A stretch of 64,000 nt of DNA. Origin: Clostridium sp. K13 (lineage in GTDB: Bacteria; Bacillota; Clostridia; Clostridiales; Clostridiaceae). Positions 28,281 through 40,514 of this stretch are shown piece after piece (position 1 is the stretch's first letter; every line of letters begins with the position of its first letter). The notes beneath the pieces were generated by a model. It had not been told where the DNA came from. It did not search any database and saw only the letters and a list, made by a program, of their open reading frames with translations. A program made the translations under genes and the position numbers. The stretch covers positions 118,814-182,813 of the forward strand of contig NZ_JAASHM010000004.1 of assembly GCF_019734195.1 (NCBI RefSeq), written 5' to 3'.

Positions 28281-29411
28281 TTATCTTAAACTTTCATTTC
28301 TAACTATTATATCATGACCTGTATAAGCCATAGCTAATGCAGCTATTAATAATCTATCATGTGCTTTACTTGTTATTGTTGAATTTGCCATTTCAACACT
28401 GTGACCTACCATTGGGCAATCTGTTACTCCAATATAAGGATGAATTGTTGGTGCAACATGACTAACATTTCCTATATCACTTGAACCCCCAGTTACTTTA
28501 GCTTCCTTTATATCTGTAATTCCTAATTCTCTTAAGTTACTATTAAATATTTCTGATAATGTTTCATTAGTTTTTAAATCATCATAAGGTAATTCATATC
28601 TTTCCATTTCAAGAGTTGCTCCAGTCATTAAAGCTGCACCTTCTGCAATTCTTTTAACTTTTTCCACAACTTCAGTTACTCTTTCCTTAGTAGAGGCTCT
28701 AAAATAGAAGTCTGCAATTGCCTCATCTGGAACTATATTTGCTGCAACTCCACCTTTAGTTATTATTCCATGCATTCTTACATCTGGTGTTACATGTTGA
28801 CGAAGTGCATCTATTCCATTAAATAATTGAATAACACTATTTAAAGCATTTATTCCTTTCTCTGGGCATGATGCAGCATGAGCAGTTTTTCCCTTATATA
28901 TAAATCTTATTGGATATAAGGCACTACTTGATCCACTTGCTCTAGTTTCTCCATCTGGATGAACTATCATAGCAGCATCTAACTCATCAAATGCTCCTGC
29001 TTCCGTTAATATAACCTTTCCTCCATTAGTTTCTTCTGCTGGAGTTCCATAAACTATAATTTTTCCACCAATTTCAGATAAAACTTTACTTAAAACAACT
29101 CCTGCACCAGCAGACATAACACCAATCATGTTGTGTCCGCATCCATGTCCTATTTTAGGAAGAGCATCATATTCACATAAGTATCCTACTGTCATTCCTT
29201 CTTTTCCACTATCAAATGTTGCTTTAAAAGCTGTATTCATTCCAGAATAAGGACACTCGATTTCAAAGCCATGTTCCTTTAAGAAAGTAGTTAATGCTTC
29301 AACAGCCTTATATTCTTCATTCCCTAACTCTGGATTTCTATATATGTAATCACTTATTTCAGCTAATCTTTCTTTAATTAATTGACCTTCATTATATAAT
29401 ATTTCTTTCAT
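28281..29411 (-). CDS. M20 family amidohydrolase/peptidase (M20D type)
   Basis: 376 residues. Metal-site motifs: YLCEYDALPKIGHGCGHN, PAEETNGGK and MIVHPD, plus the dimerisation-domain THVTPD/GGVAANIVPDEA region. The family hydrolyses N-acyl or peptide amide bonds (N-acetyl-amino acids, aminoacyl-lysine types). It lies 204 bases downstream of the YfcC transporter gene on the same strand, with no clear terminator between, so both probably answer to the lysine riboswitch. A role in releasing lysine or a lysine precursor from an imported conjugate is inference. GGAGG precedes the ATG. Confidence 0.9.
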   Translation of the reverse strand: MKEILYNEGQLIKERLAEISDYIYRNPELGNEEYKAVEALTTFLKEHGFEIECPYSGMNTAFKATFDSGKEGMTVGYLCEYDALPKIGHGCGHNMIGVMSAGAGVVLSKVLSEIGGKIIVYGTPAEETNGGKVILTEAGAFDELDAAMIVHPDGETRASGSSSALYPIRFIYKGKTAHAASCPEKGINALNSVIQLFNGIDALRQHVTPDVRMHGIITKGGVAANIVPDEAIADFYFRASTKERVTEVVEKVKRIAEGAALMTGATLEMERYELPYDDLKTNETLSEIFNSNLRELGITDIKEAKVTGGSSDIGNVSHVAPTIHPYIGVTDCPMVGHSVEMANSTITSKAHDRLLIAALAMAYTGHDIIVRNESLR

Positions 29412-29615
29412 TTATTCTTTCCTCCTATATTATCTTATTAAAGAAATATGCCCTCCATCTGTAATAAAAAGCTACCAACAATTTTATATAACAGATATCG
29501 AGCATATTTCTAACTATATATTCTCTTATATAACTATAAATTAATAAATTTTAATCTATGTTATATTAATTCTTAATATTTACTTATGGTTCTAATTTAA
29601 AACTACTAGCTAATC

Positions 29616-31058
29616 CTATGCCCATCCCATCATCATAGCACAAGTTATAAATATTATACCTAATGCAAATAAGATAATTTGTAATGGCATTATCCACTTA
29701 AACCATTTTGAATAAGGTATTCCAGCCATTCCTAAGCATGCCATTAATACTCCTGATGTTGGGAAAATAGCATTTGAGAAACCATCTCCTAATTGGAATA
29801 TTAATACTGTTGTTTGTCTTGATATTTCAAGTAAATCACCAAGTGGTGCTAATATTGGCATAGTTAATGCCGCTTGTCCTGAACCTGAAATAACAAAGAA
29901 GTTTATAAACATTTGAACTGGTAACATCACACATGCAGCTAACATTGATGGTAATTTACCTATAAATGATGATAAACCAAATAATATTGTATCTATAATT
30001 TGAGCATTTTCAGCTATTATTACTATAGCTCTTGCAAATCCAATTATCATTGCAGCTCCAATCATATCTTTAGCTCCAGCTATAAAAGATTCTGCCATTT
30101 CATCAGCCTTTAATCCACCAACTATTCCTGCAAATACTCCTGTTATTAAGAATACTGCTGCTATTTCTGGAATCCAGAAACCTTGCTTTAATACTCCCCA
30201 TATGATAACTGCTAAACAAACACCAATTGAAGCAATAATAATTTTATGTGCAAATGTGAATTTAACTTCTTCACTTTGAATATCACTTAATTTTTCACGT
30301 TTTTCTTGATCTATTTTATACATTGGACTAAATTCAGGATTTTTCTTAACTTTTCTTGCATAAATCATTAAGAATATAATTCCTACAACTGTTGTTATAA
30401 CCCATGCAATAGTACGATATGTTACTCCTGAGAATAAAGGAATTTCAGCTATTGATTGTGCTATTCCAACTGTAAATGGGTTAAGCATAGCTGTTGCAAA
30501 CCCTACGATACATCCTAAATAACTTATTCCAACTGCTAATATACTATCAAACCCTAAGGCAAGCATTAATGGTACTAATATTGTTATAAATGGTATTGCC
30601 TCTTCTGTCATACCAAAAGTTGCTCCACCAAGAGAGAATAATGTGAATATAATAGGAATTATTAATATCTCATTTCCTTTAAAAACATTAACAACCTTAG
30701 CAATAGCTGAATCTATTGCCTTTGTTCTTGTTATTAAATTAAATGCACCACCAACTATGAATAAGAAAGCTATAATTTCAGCTGACTGTTCAAGTCCTTT
30801 TACAGGTGCCTGCATTACTGAAAATAATCCTTGTGCTTCATTCTGAACATATGTAAATGACCCATTTAAAACTACAGTTCTACTTTGCCCATTAACTTCC
30901 GTTACTACTCTTTCATAAGCTCCCCCTGGAACTATGTAAGTTGCTATAGCTACTAAAATTATTATTGAAAAAATAATAACTAAAGTATGTGGAATCTTTA
31001 TTCCTCCACTAAATTTCTTAAAAAACCCTTTTCTTTCGTTATTTGCTACATTCTGCAT
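29616..31058 (-). CDS. YfcC-family membrane transporter (probable basic amino acid or peptide permease)
   Basis: 480 residues with about 11-12 membrane helices. It begins with KIPHTLVIIFSIIILVAIATYIVPGGAYE, characteristic of the YfcC/ArcD-like branch of the ion transporter superfamily. A conserved TMTEEAIPF-type segment (GMTEEAIPFITI) and GSGQAALTMPILAPLGDL are present. A lysine riboswitch lies in its leader, so lysine or a lysine-containing compound is the probable substrate. This is established for other riboswitch-controlled transporters but inferred here. The M20 hydrolase gene follows. Confidence 0.88.
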   Translation of the reverse strand: MQNVANNERKGFFKKFSGGIKIPHTLVIIFSIIILVAIATYIVPGGAYERVVTEVNGQSRTVVLNGSFTYVQNEAQGLFSVMQAPVKGLEQSAEIIAFLFIVGGAFNLITRTKAIDSAIAKVVNVFKGNEILIIPIIFTLFSLGGATFGMTEEAIPFITILVPLMLALGFDSILAVGISYLGCIVGFATAMLNPFTVGIAQSIAEIPLFSGVTYRTIAWVITTVVGIIFLMIYARKVKKNPEFSPMYKIDQEKREKLSDIQSEEVKFTFAHKIIIASIGVCLAVIIWGVLKQGFWIPEIAAVFLITGVFAGIVGGLKADEMAESFIAGAKDMIGAAMIIGFARAIVIIAENAQIIDTILFGLSSFIGKLPSMLAACVMLPVQMFINFFVISGSGQAALTMPILAPLGDLLEISRQTTVLIFQLGDGFSNAIFPTSGVLMACLGMAGIPYSKWFKWIMPLQIILFALGIIFITCAMMMGWA

Positions 31059-31174
31059 TAGTTTAAAATCCCCCTAAAGTTTTATATCTTGACATGATAG
31101 GTTGAAGGAGATAATCTTTTAAAAGTTTTTAACTAATAAGTGATAGTTCTTCACGTTTCATCTGATATTTATAA

Positions 31175-31453
31175 TAAAAAAAGCCTTGAGCTTCTTCACT
31201 CAAGACTATATAATCACTAAATACTAAACAACTTAATTTAAAGTACTTATTATAAATAATATAACCGTTAAGTGATAGCTCTTCACAAATGAATTTGTGA
31301 CAGTGTTATATATATTCTACATAACCCCAACGCTATAGTTTCAAAGCATTAACTATAGGTTTCGGCGAAATTTCCTTTCTGTTTACATCCTTGTGCTTAC
31401 CTCCGTAAACATACTCTTAAATATCGCAACCTCTATCTACTTCATATCTACTT
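31175..31453 (-). promoter_or_regulatory. Lysine riboswitch (L box) controlling the YfcC-type transporter
   Basis: Reading the minus strand from about 31453: AGAGGTTGCGA, AAGAGTA, a GGAGG/AAGGA stem region, CGCCGAAACC, a stem-loop with ACTATAG arms, GTTGGGG, and ACTGTCAC ending near 31297. These occur in the order and spacing of the five-helix lysine aptamer. The expression platform ends in a terminator (AGTCTTGAG paired with CTCAAGGCT, 31182-31207) followed by seven U. The promoter is at 31463-31491. Lysine should promote termination. Confidence 0.9.
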
Positions 31454-31462
31454 GTCCCTTAT

Positions 31463-31491
31463 AATATACAATTTTTTATACATATTGTAAA
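31463..31491 (-). promoter_or_regulatory. Promoter of the lysine riboswitch transcript
   Basis: -35 TTTACA (31486-31491), 17-base spacer, -10 TATATT (31463-31468), about 10 bases before the aptamer. Confidence 0.7.
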
Positions 31492-31537
31492 GGATATTTT
31501 GTATAAATATAAACTAAATTGTCGACTTCAGCTAATC

Positions 31538-32242
31538 CTAAAATTTATCTACTGCTGCATTTAGAGTTAATTTATATCCATAATGGTATGTATGAGAATA
31601 CTCGAATGCTTCCCCATCTTCTAATATTCCCACTTGTTCTATATGTAATATTGGTGATTCACAATCTAATTCTAATAATTCCATTAACTCTTCCGTTGAT
31701 ATTAATGCTTCAACTACACGTTGAGCTGTTGATATCTTATATCCACATTGATCTAAGTAATTATATAGTGAATTACAATCTGATCTTTTTAAGTTAGGAA
31801 ACATTTTTACTGGCATATAAGTTATCATATATGATACCGGACATCCATCTGCATATCTAACTCTTTTAACTTCCCAAACATTTTCACCTAAATCTAAATT
31901 TAACTTATCCTTTATTATATTATCCGCTTCAACTATAGTTAAACTTATTAATTTAGTTATAATGCTATATCCCTTATTAACCATTTCCTTTGTATAGCTT
32001 TCTACAGTACCTATATTATCAGAAATTCTATTAACTAAAACTATACTTCCTATACCCCTTTTTCTTGATATATATCCTTCTTTAACTAAATTGTTAAAGG
32101 CTGATCTTACTGTCATTCTTGTAACATTAAACTTTTCACATAACTTATTTTCAGAAGGAAGTAATTCTCCTTGCTTTATTTCTCCAGAATCAATTAAATC
32201 CTTTAAATATTTTTCTATTTTTATATATATTGGCTCACTCAT
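31538..32242 (-). CDS. GntR/HutC-family regulator with UTRA domain
   Basis: 234 residues. The N-terminal winged helix (YLKDLIDSGEIKQGELLPSE, then VTRMTVRSAFNNLVKEGYISRKRGIGSIV) is followed from about 85 by the UTRA ligand domain (RVRYADGCPVSYMITYMP, LHIEQVGILEDGEAFEYSHTYHYG). UTRA regulators usually bind a phosphosugar. It lies downstream of the chitobiose-type genes on the same strand, beyond a terminator, and probably represses that operon (inference). GAGGAG lies 9 bases before the ATG. Confidence 0.92.
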   Translation of the reverse strand: MSEPIYIKIEKYLKDLIDSGEIKQGELLPSENKLCEKFNVTRMTVRSAFNNLVKEGYISRKRGIGSIVLVNRISDNIGTVESYTKEMVNKGYSIITKLISLTIVEADNIIKDKLNLDLGENVWEVKRVRYADGCPVSYMITYMPVKMFPNLKRSDCNSLYNYLDQCGYKISTAQRVVEALISTEELMELLELDCESPILHIEQVGILEDGEAFEYSHTYHYGYKLTLNAAVDKF

Positions 32243-32411
32243 TTGCTAAACTCCTCTTTGCACTATATTAAATACAAATTCAAATATTCTCTTTATTTAT
32301 TGTACCATAATGCTAAACTTAATTACTTATAATATAATGTAATTTAATTATTAAACTTTATTAAATATATAATAAATCTTTCTTTTAAGGTTGCTTTGAA
32401 ACGCACATAAA

Positions 32412-32459
32412 AATAACGACATAGCTAATAAGAAACCTTCCCTTATAACTACATCGTTA
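32412..32459 (-). terminator. Terminator of the chitobiose operon
   Basis: A long stem AACGA-xx-TAG...CTA-xx-TCGTT with G-U pairs, then TTTTTATG on the minus strand, downstream of the EIIA gene. Confidence 0.75.
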
Positions 32460-32505
32460 CTTTCTAATTTATATATTTAAAATGTTAAATGGTTTATCTT
32501 CTTAA

Positions 32506-32832
32506 TTATTTATTTTCTAACTTTGATAATCTTTCATATACATCTATAAACTCTTCAGCTAATTGTTGAAAATTCATAGCATTCATTAAATGGTCTTGAG
32601 AATGTATTAATAATACACCTATTTCTAATTTTTCTCCTAAAGCTTCTTTAGTTATAAGTTGAGTTTGGAATGCATGAGCTTTATGCATCTCTTCTCTTGA
32701 TTTGTTTATTAATTCTCTAGCTTCTTCAAAGTTTCCTTCTTTTGCTTTACTTAAAGCATCAAAAGCTAACCCCTTTGCTTCTCCTGCATTTGCTATTAGT
32801 CCAAATGATATTTCCATTAATTCTTCGTTCAT
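32506..32832 (-). CDS. chbA: PTS lactose/cellobiose-family EIIA
   Basis: 108 residues from the ATG at 32832 (GGAG about 9 bases upstream); the ATG at 32838 is too close to that site. The phospho-accepting His is H77 in LLIHSQDHLMNAM. The protein is a helical trimer that passes phosphate from HPr to EIIB. It is in an operon with EIIB, EIIC, ChbG and ChbF genes; ChbG only makes sense with chitobiose, so I assign the chb symbol by context. Confidence 0.9.
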   Translation of the reverse strand: MNEELMEISFGLIANAGEAKGLAFDALSKAKEGNFEEARELINKSREEMHKAHAFQTQLITKEALGEKLEIGVLLIHSQDHLMNAMNFQQLAEEFIDVYERLSKLENK

Positions 32833-32844
32833 ATTCATATTCTC

Positions 32845-33579
32845 CTATAATTTACTATAATTAATAAGTTCTATATTATTTCTTGTTAAAAATTCTTGTA
32901 CTTTTTTAGATGTTAAAATACTATACTCTTTTATCTTTTGCATTACATAGGATGTTGAGTTAACTAAGTTTTCATCTATAAATGCCGGATGACACATAAT
33001 ATCTATTATTTCATGTCCCTTAATTTCATTTATAAAGTTTTCAAAATAATCATCTGTTACATTATCACTATAGAAGCCTTCTGTCATTGGAATAACTTTA
33101 TCATAATTAAGTTCGTATTCAAATCCACCTCTTATAGGTAGTTTATATTTTTCTAATATTCTTTCTATGACAGACTTTAAAGCTTTTAATGTATGGACAT
33201 GATGATGAGAATCTAAATGATCAACCTTAACTCCACTATTAATTACTTTATCAATTTGAGCAGAAAATTCTTCATATACTTCATCTAAATCAAACTTTTC
33301 TTCTATAATTTCATTAGTTATTCTTTTATAGAAATTTCCATTTTCATCTACTATTGTTTTATGACAGTTTAAAATAGGTTTATTTACGCTTAATGTCATA
33401 TGAACTCCGCATCCTAATCCCTTATTTTCTTTTAATAAACCAATAGCATGCTCAAAGGCAGGCATACCAGGCATTATAGTCGTTGACCTTACTATTCCAT
33501 TTTTATAAGCTGATATAATTCCATAATTAACAGCTTCACTTAGTCCAAAATCATCTGCATTTACTATTATCTTTGTCAT
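32845..33579 (-). CDS. chbG: Chitooligosaccharide deacetylase ChbG (YdjC family)
   Basis: 244 residues. Metal and catalytic motifs: VNADDFGLSEAVN near the N-terminus, GVHMTLS and DHLDSHHHVH. ChbG removes one acetyl group from chitobiose-6-phosphate so the GH4 enzyme can cleave it. Its position between the GH4 and EIIA genes supports this role. A hairpin lies in the short gap to the GH4 gene (33600-33628). GAGGTG precedes the ATG. Confidence 0.9.
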   Translation of the reverse strand: MTKIIVNADDFGLSEAVNYGIISAYKNGIVRSTTIMPGMPAFEHAIGLLKENKGLGCGVHMTLSVNKPILNCHKTIVDENGNFYKRITNEIIEEKFDLDEVYEEFSAQIDKVINSGVKVDHLDSHHHVHTLKALKSVIERILEKYKLPIRGGFEYELNYDKVIPMTEGFYSDNVTDDYFENFINEIKGHEIIDIMCHPAFIDENLVNSTSYVMQKIKEYSILTSKKVQEFLTRNNIELINYSKL

Positions 33580-33599
33580 ACTAACACCTCGGTTTCCCT

Positions 33600-33628
33600 A
33601 GAGAAAGAGGAATATCTCCTTTTTCTCT
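33600..33628 (-). promoter_or_regulatory. Intercistronic hairpin chbF-chbG
   Basis: AGAGAAAGAGG pairs with CCTTTTTCTCT in the 56-base gap. No U tract; possibly stabilises or processes the mRNA. Confidence 0.5.
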
Positions 33629-33635
33629 TATAATT

Positions 33636-34940
33636 CTAAAATTGTGGTAAATATTCTTTATGAGCTTCAAGCATTTCATCTAATATAGTTTTAGCTAAAT
33701 CATCTGATGGTATTAATGGATTTATACATAATGCTTGTAATGCTGCATTATAATCTCCTTCAACTGCTGCCTTAGCTGCTAATATTTCAAATGCCTTTAT
33801 TTCAGTAACTAATCCACTAACTGCAACTGGTAAATATCCTACTGCTAAAGGCTTAGGACCATCTTTAGTTATCACACAGCTCATTTCTGCTGCTGAATCT
33901 TCTCTAAAGTCTCTTATTGCTCCATTATTTAATGTATTTACAACTTGAACATCTTTTTTATCATTGTAAATTGAGTTAATTAAGTTACAAGCTGCATCAC
34001 TATAATATGCTCCACCTCTTTTTTCTAATTGTGGTGGTTTAACTGCTAAGTTTTCATCTTTATATAATTCAAATAAGTCATCTTCTAATGCCTTAACTGT
34101 TTCACCTCTAGTTTTTCCATCTTTAAAGCCTTCTAATTCTTCTTCAAGCATTTCTTTATGCTTATAGTAATATTTGTGATATGGACAAGGTATAACTCCT
34201 AATGCTCTAACAAAATCAGCATTTAGTGGAATATCCTTTATATTTTGCATTGTTAATGATGAAGTAACAAACTTCTCTATTGCTTCTTTAGTTATGTCCT
34301 TTCCATCTAATCTTACATTTAATGCATAAACCATATGGTTAAGACCTGCAAAATCCATCTCAAGTCTATCTTTTTCTACTTTTAATATATCTGCCATTCC
34401 ATTCTTAACACCTATTGGAACATTACATAAACCGATATATCTTCTGAAGTTTGTATATTTAAATACCGCTTCTGAAATTACTCCTGTTGGATTTGTAAAG
34501 TTTACTAGCCATGCATTTGGACAAAGCTCTTCAATGTCTTTTATAATATCTAATACCACTGGAACTGTTCTAAGTGCTTTAAATAATCCACCTGCTCCAT
34601 TAGTTTCTTGACCTATAACTCCATGTGAAAGTGGAATTCTTTCATCTTTAATTCTTGCATCTAATAATCCAACTCTTAATTGAGTAGTTACAAAATCAGC
34701 ATCCTTTAATGCTTCTCTTCTATTTAAAGTTAGATGTATTTCCATATCTATTCCTGCTTTTTTAACCATTCTCTTTGCAAGATTACCTACTATTTCTAAC
34801 TTATGCTTACCTTCTTCTATATCAACTAACCACAATTCTCTTACTGGTAGTTCCTTATGTCTCTTTATAAAACCCTCTACTAATTCAGGTGTATAACTTG
34901 ATCCTCCACCTATAGTAACTATTTTTATTCCGTTTTTCAT
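33636..34940 (-). CDS. chbF: GH4 6-phospho-beta-glycosidase, ChbF-like
   Basis: 434 residues from ATG 34940 (GGTGG 6 bases upstream); an in-frame ATG at 34952 is the alternative. NAD-binding GGGSSYTPELVEG lies near the N-terminus. Also present are GQETNGAGGLFKALRT, NFTNPTGVISEAV, and CNVPIG with the metal-binding Cys. GH4 enzymes use NAD and Mn to open phosphorylated disaccharides. With ChbG and a PTS, the substrate is probably deacetylated chitobiose-6-phosphate; cellobiose-6-phosphate is the alternative. Confidence 0.88.
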   Translation of the reverse strand: MKNGIKIVTIGGGSSYTPELVEGFIKRHKELPVRELWLVDIEEGKHKLEIVGNLAKRMVKKAGIDMEIHLTLNRREALKDADFVTTQLRVGLLDARIKDERIPLSHGVIGQETNGAGGLFKALRTVPVVLDIIKDIEELCPNAWLVNFTNPTGVISEAVFKYTNFRRYIGLCNVPIGVKNGMADILKVEKDRLEMDFAGLNHMVYALNVRLDGKDITKEAIEKFVTSSLTMQNIKDIPLNADFVRALGVIPCPYHKYYYKHKEMLEEELEGFKDGKTRGETVKALEDDLFELYKDENLAVKPPQLEKRGGAYYSDAACNLINSIYNDKKDVQVVNTLNNGAIRDFREDSAAEMSCVITKDGPKPLAVGYLPVAVSGLVTEIKAFEILAAKAAVEGDYNAALQALCINPLIPSDDLAKTILDEMLEAHKEYLPQF

Positions 34941-34952
34941 ACTATCCACCAT

Positions 34953-35205
34953 CCTAACTTTTTATTTATAAATTTTGCTTTAACTAAGCTATATGTATTA
35001 ATTCTCTTGTGATTATCTTTGTATTTATTTTTAAAGTATCATTTAAGATAGCATTTTATATGCTGATTTTTACTCACTATATAAATGAATAAAAAACAAA
35101 ATACAAACTTCTATACATTTTGAGTTTGGAGCAAAGCCGACTTAATTGTCGGCCTTACCTTTCCTTTAACTTAAACTCTATTTTTATATGTTTAATTAAG
35201 TCCTT
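34953..35205 (-). promoter_or_regulatory. Intercistronic structured gap chbC-chbF
   Basis: An inner GCCGAC/GTCGGC hairpin (35136-35153) sits within an outer GAGTTT/AAACTC pairing (35122-35198). The gap also has a CTATACATTT motif (35111-35120) seen upstream of the operon. Confidence 0.4.
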
Positions 35206-36528
35206 TTAAGCTGCTTGGTCCATGTCCATTTTTTTAGCATCCATCTTTTCTGCCATAACTACGAATGGTAAGTATATTAATATTGAAACTACTATATTAA
35301 CTACACATAATGCTGCACCTGACCAATGTCCTGTTGCCATGAATCCACCTAGTATTGGAGGTGTAGTCCAAGGCATAGTTGCCATTATTACTGGATGAAC
35401 TAGTCCAAATGAAATTGAAAGATATGAAATTATTGTTGTAACAATTGGTGCAATTACAAATGGTATTCCGAATATAGGATTTAATACTATTGGTAATCCA
35501 AATATTACTGGTTCGCTAATATTGAATATTGCTGGTGCTAATCCTAAAGCAAGCATATCTCTTCTTCTTTTACCTGCTATTGCTATAGCAACTAATAAAC
35601 CGATGATTACTCCTGATCCTCCCATGAATATGAAAGCATCGAAGAATGGCCCTGCTAATACATGTAATTGTTCTAATGGAGCTCCACTTTGAATCATTTC
35701 TGCATTTTATGCTCCTAAGTTAGTTAACATTGTTCCTGTAAAAGGTAATGCAATGTTTGCACCATGTAAACCAACAAACCATAATCCATGTATAAAGAAT
35801 GCTATTAATATAGCTGATGGTAATGTATCTGTTATATTACTTAATGGAATTCCTAAGTATTTGTTTATTAAATCTGTTAAGAATTGTCCACCTGCTGCTA
35901 ATCTTATTAATAATCCTATAACTGCGAATATAACTACTGTTAACATTCCTGGTATTAACTTAGCAAATGATCTTGATACTGCTGGTGGTACCCCATCAGG
36001 CATTTTAACTACTAATTGTTTTACTTTACCTAATCTTATAAATACTTCTGTTGATAATATACCTATTATAATTGCTGTAAATAATGCTCCTGTTCCTAAG
36101 TATGCAACTCCAATGAATCCCCAACCTTCTACTGCAGGTTGTCCATCTACTGCAATCTTTGCAACTTGTGGAATTAAAAGAACTAATATTGATGTTGCTA
36201 TCATTGATGCTTGAAGACCATTTTCTTCATATGATTTTGCAAGATTATATGCAACACCTATTACTAAAAGTAATGCCATAATAGCTAATGTTCCAAACCA
36301 TATATCTCCGTTTAATGATTTTATTTGTTGTCCGAATGTATTTTCTGCTAAAAAATTATTTAATGCTTTTATTGGTGCATTATTTATAAGTGTTGCTAAA
36401 GATCCGATTATTGTTAACGGTATCATTACAACGAAAGCATCTCTAACTGCTACAAGATGTCTTTGTGCTCCCATCTTTGCTGCATATGGAGTAATATATT
36501 TATCCATAAAAGCCATAAACTTTTCCAT
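35206..36528 (-). pseudogene. chbC: PTS cellobiose/chitobiose-family EIIC interrupted by in-frame TAA
   Basis: Two open segments (35710-36528 and 35206-35706) lie in the same reading frame, separated only by TAA at 35707-35709: ...TNLGA-stop-NAEMIQSGAPLEQ.... Together they give about 440 residues, the normal EIIC length, with about ten membrane helices and intact family features on both sides (WFVGLHGANIALPFTG; FNISEPVIFGLP). The stop falls at codon 274, in the sugar-binding half. A single base change (CAA, GAA or AAA to TAA) explains it. Reinitiation at the ATG three codons later would give a 163-residue fragment unlikely to transport alone. It could be true gene loss, a sequencing error or readthrough. 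Confidence 0.88.
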
Positions 36529-36607
36529 GTTCTTCCCCTACCTTTACCTTACATTTTTTATATGCTTTTTCTCTAATTCTCAATACCTAAATACCATTTT
36601 TTATATT

Positions 36608-36913
36608 CTATTTCTTTAATTCTAATGCTCTTTCTAAAACAGCTTTACCATTACATCTTCCATAGTCCATCATATTGATAACTTCTACTGGAATTCCATG
36701 TGGATCTGCTAAACCTTTTGCTTTACTTAAAATATATCTAACTTGTGGCCCTAATAGTAAAACATCACACTTTGTTATTTCATTTTGTAAATTTACTTCT
36801 GAAATAGCCCATATTTCACATTCTACGCCTTTTTCCTTTGCGGCCTCTTGCATTTTAGTTACTAATAAACTTGTTGACATACCTGCTGAGCAAGCTAACA
36901 TAATTTTAATCAT
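36608..36913 (-). CDS. chbB: PTS lactose/cellobiose-family EIIB
   Basis: 101 residues from ATG 36913, with GGAGG 8 bases upstream; an in-frame TTG at 36928 overlaps that site. The phospho-accepting cysteine is C8 in MLACSAGMSTSLL. LLGPQVRYIL is the typical mid-domain motif. It is the first gene of the operon and transfers phosphate from EIIA to the incoming disaccharide at EIIC. Confidence 0.92.
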   Translation of the reverse strand: MIKIMLACSAGMSTSLLVTKMQEAAKEKGVECEIWAISEVNLQNEITKCDVLLLGPQVRYILSKAKGLADPHGIPVEVINMMDYGRCNGKAVLERALELKK

Positions 36914-37205
36914 AATATATACCTCCAAACATTTATTAAATAATGTATTCGTTTTCTTACCTTATGTATACATTGTATATTAATTGTCTATACATTTTAA
37001 GTAGTTTTATAAAAATTTTTTAAGCATTTTCATTACACTTTTCCCTTTTTAAGTAATAATTATACTTCAAAAACTAAAATCATCTCTTAAATGTACATAT
37101 ACTCTAATTCTAACTATACATTTGAACTATACATTTAAAACTAATTTTATTACTTTTCTAAATACATTTAAATTACTATATAAACTTTTAAATAAAATAA
37201 AATAA
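36914..37205. promoter_or_regulatory. Upstream control region of the chitobiose operon
   Basis: CTATACATTT occurs at 36988-36997, and AACTATACATTT occurs twice in tandem (37112-37123, 37125-37136). The first site reads TGTATAGACAATTA on the minus strand, like HutC/NagR-type operators. These are candidate GntR sites. No gene seen. Confidence 0.4.
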
Positions 37206-37246
37206 AGCTGTCTCCATAAATTATTTTAAATAACTTATGAGACAGC
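37206..37246 (-). terminator. Terminator of the beta-galactosidase gene
   Basis: AGCTGTCTC...GAGACAGCT arms with inner AT pairing, then TTTATTTTATTT on the minus strand. Confidence 0.85.
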
Positions 37247-37261
37247 TATATACTAACTATA

Positions 37262-40309
<3,048 letters not shown>

Positions 40310-40333
40310 CTAATATATTTATAATCATTATGT

Positions 40334-40371
40334 AGTATGAAACATAATTCTATAAGTATGAAACATAATTC
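40334..40371. promoter_or_regulatory. Tandem 17-bp operator for the AraC regulator
   Basis: AGTATGAAACATAATTC occurs at 40334-40350 and 40355-40371, exactly 21 bp apart. This two-turn spacing is typical of AraC activator sites. It lies just upstream of lacZ, overlapping its probable -35 region (-10 candidate CATAAT near 40330). Confidence 0.75.
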
Positions 40372-40514
40372 CATATAATTTATTTTTTAATACATTTTTT
40401 GCTTATAATACAATATTAATATACGAATTAATCTTTTAGAATAGTTATAAAGTTCTAAAATATGTTATAATGTTTCCTATAAAATCGATTTGTACATAAA
40501 GGTAGGGTATATAT

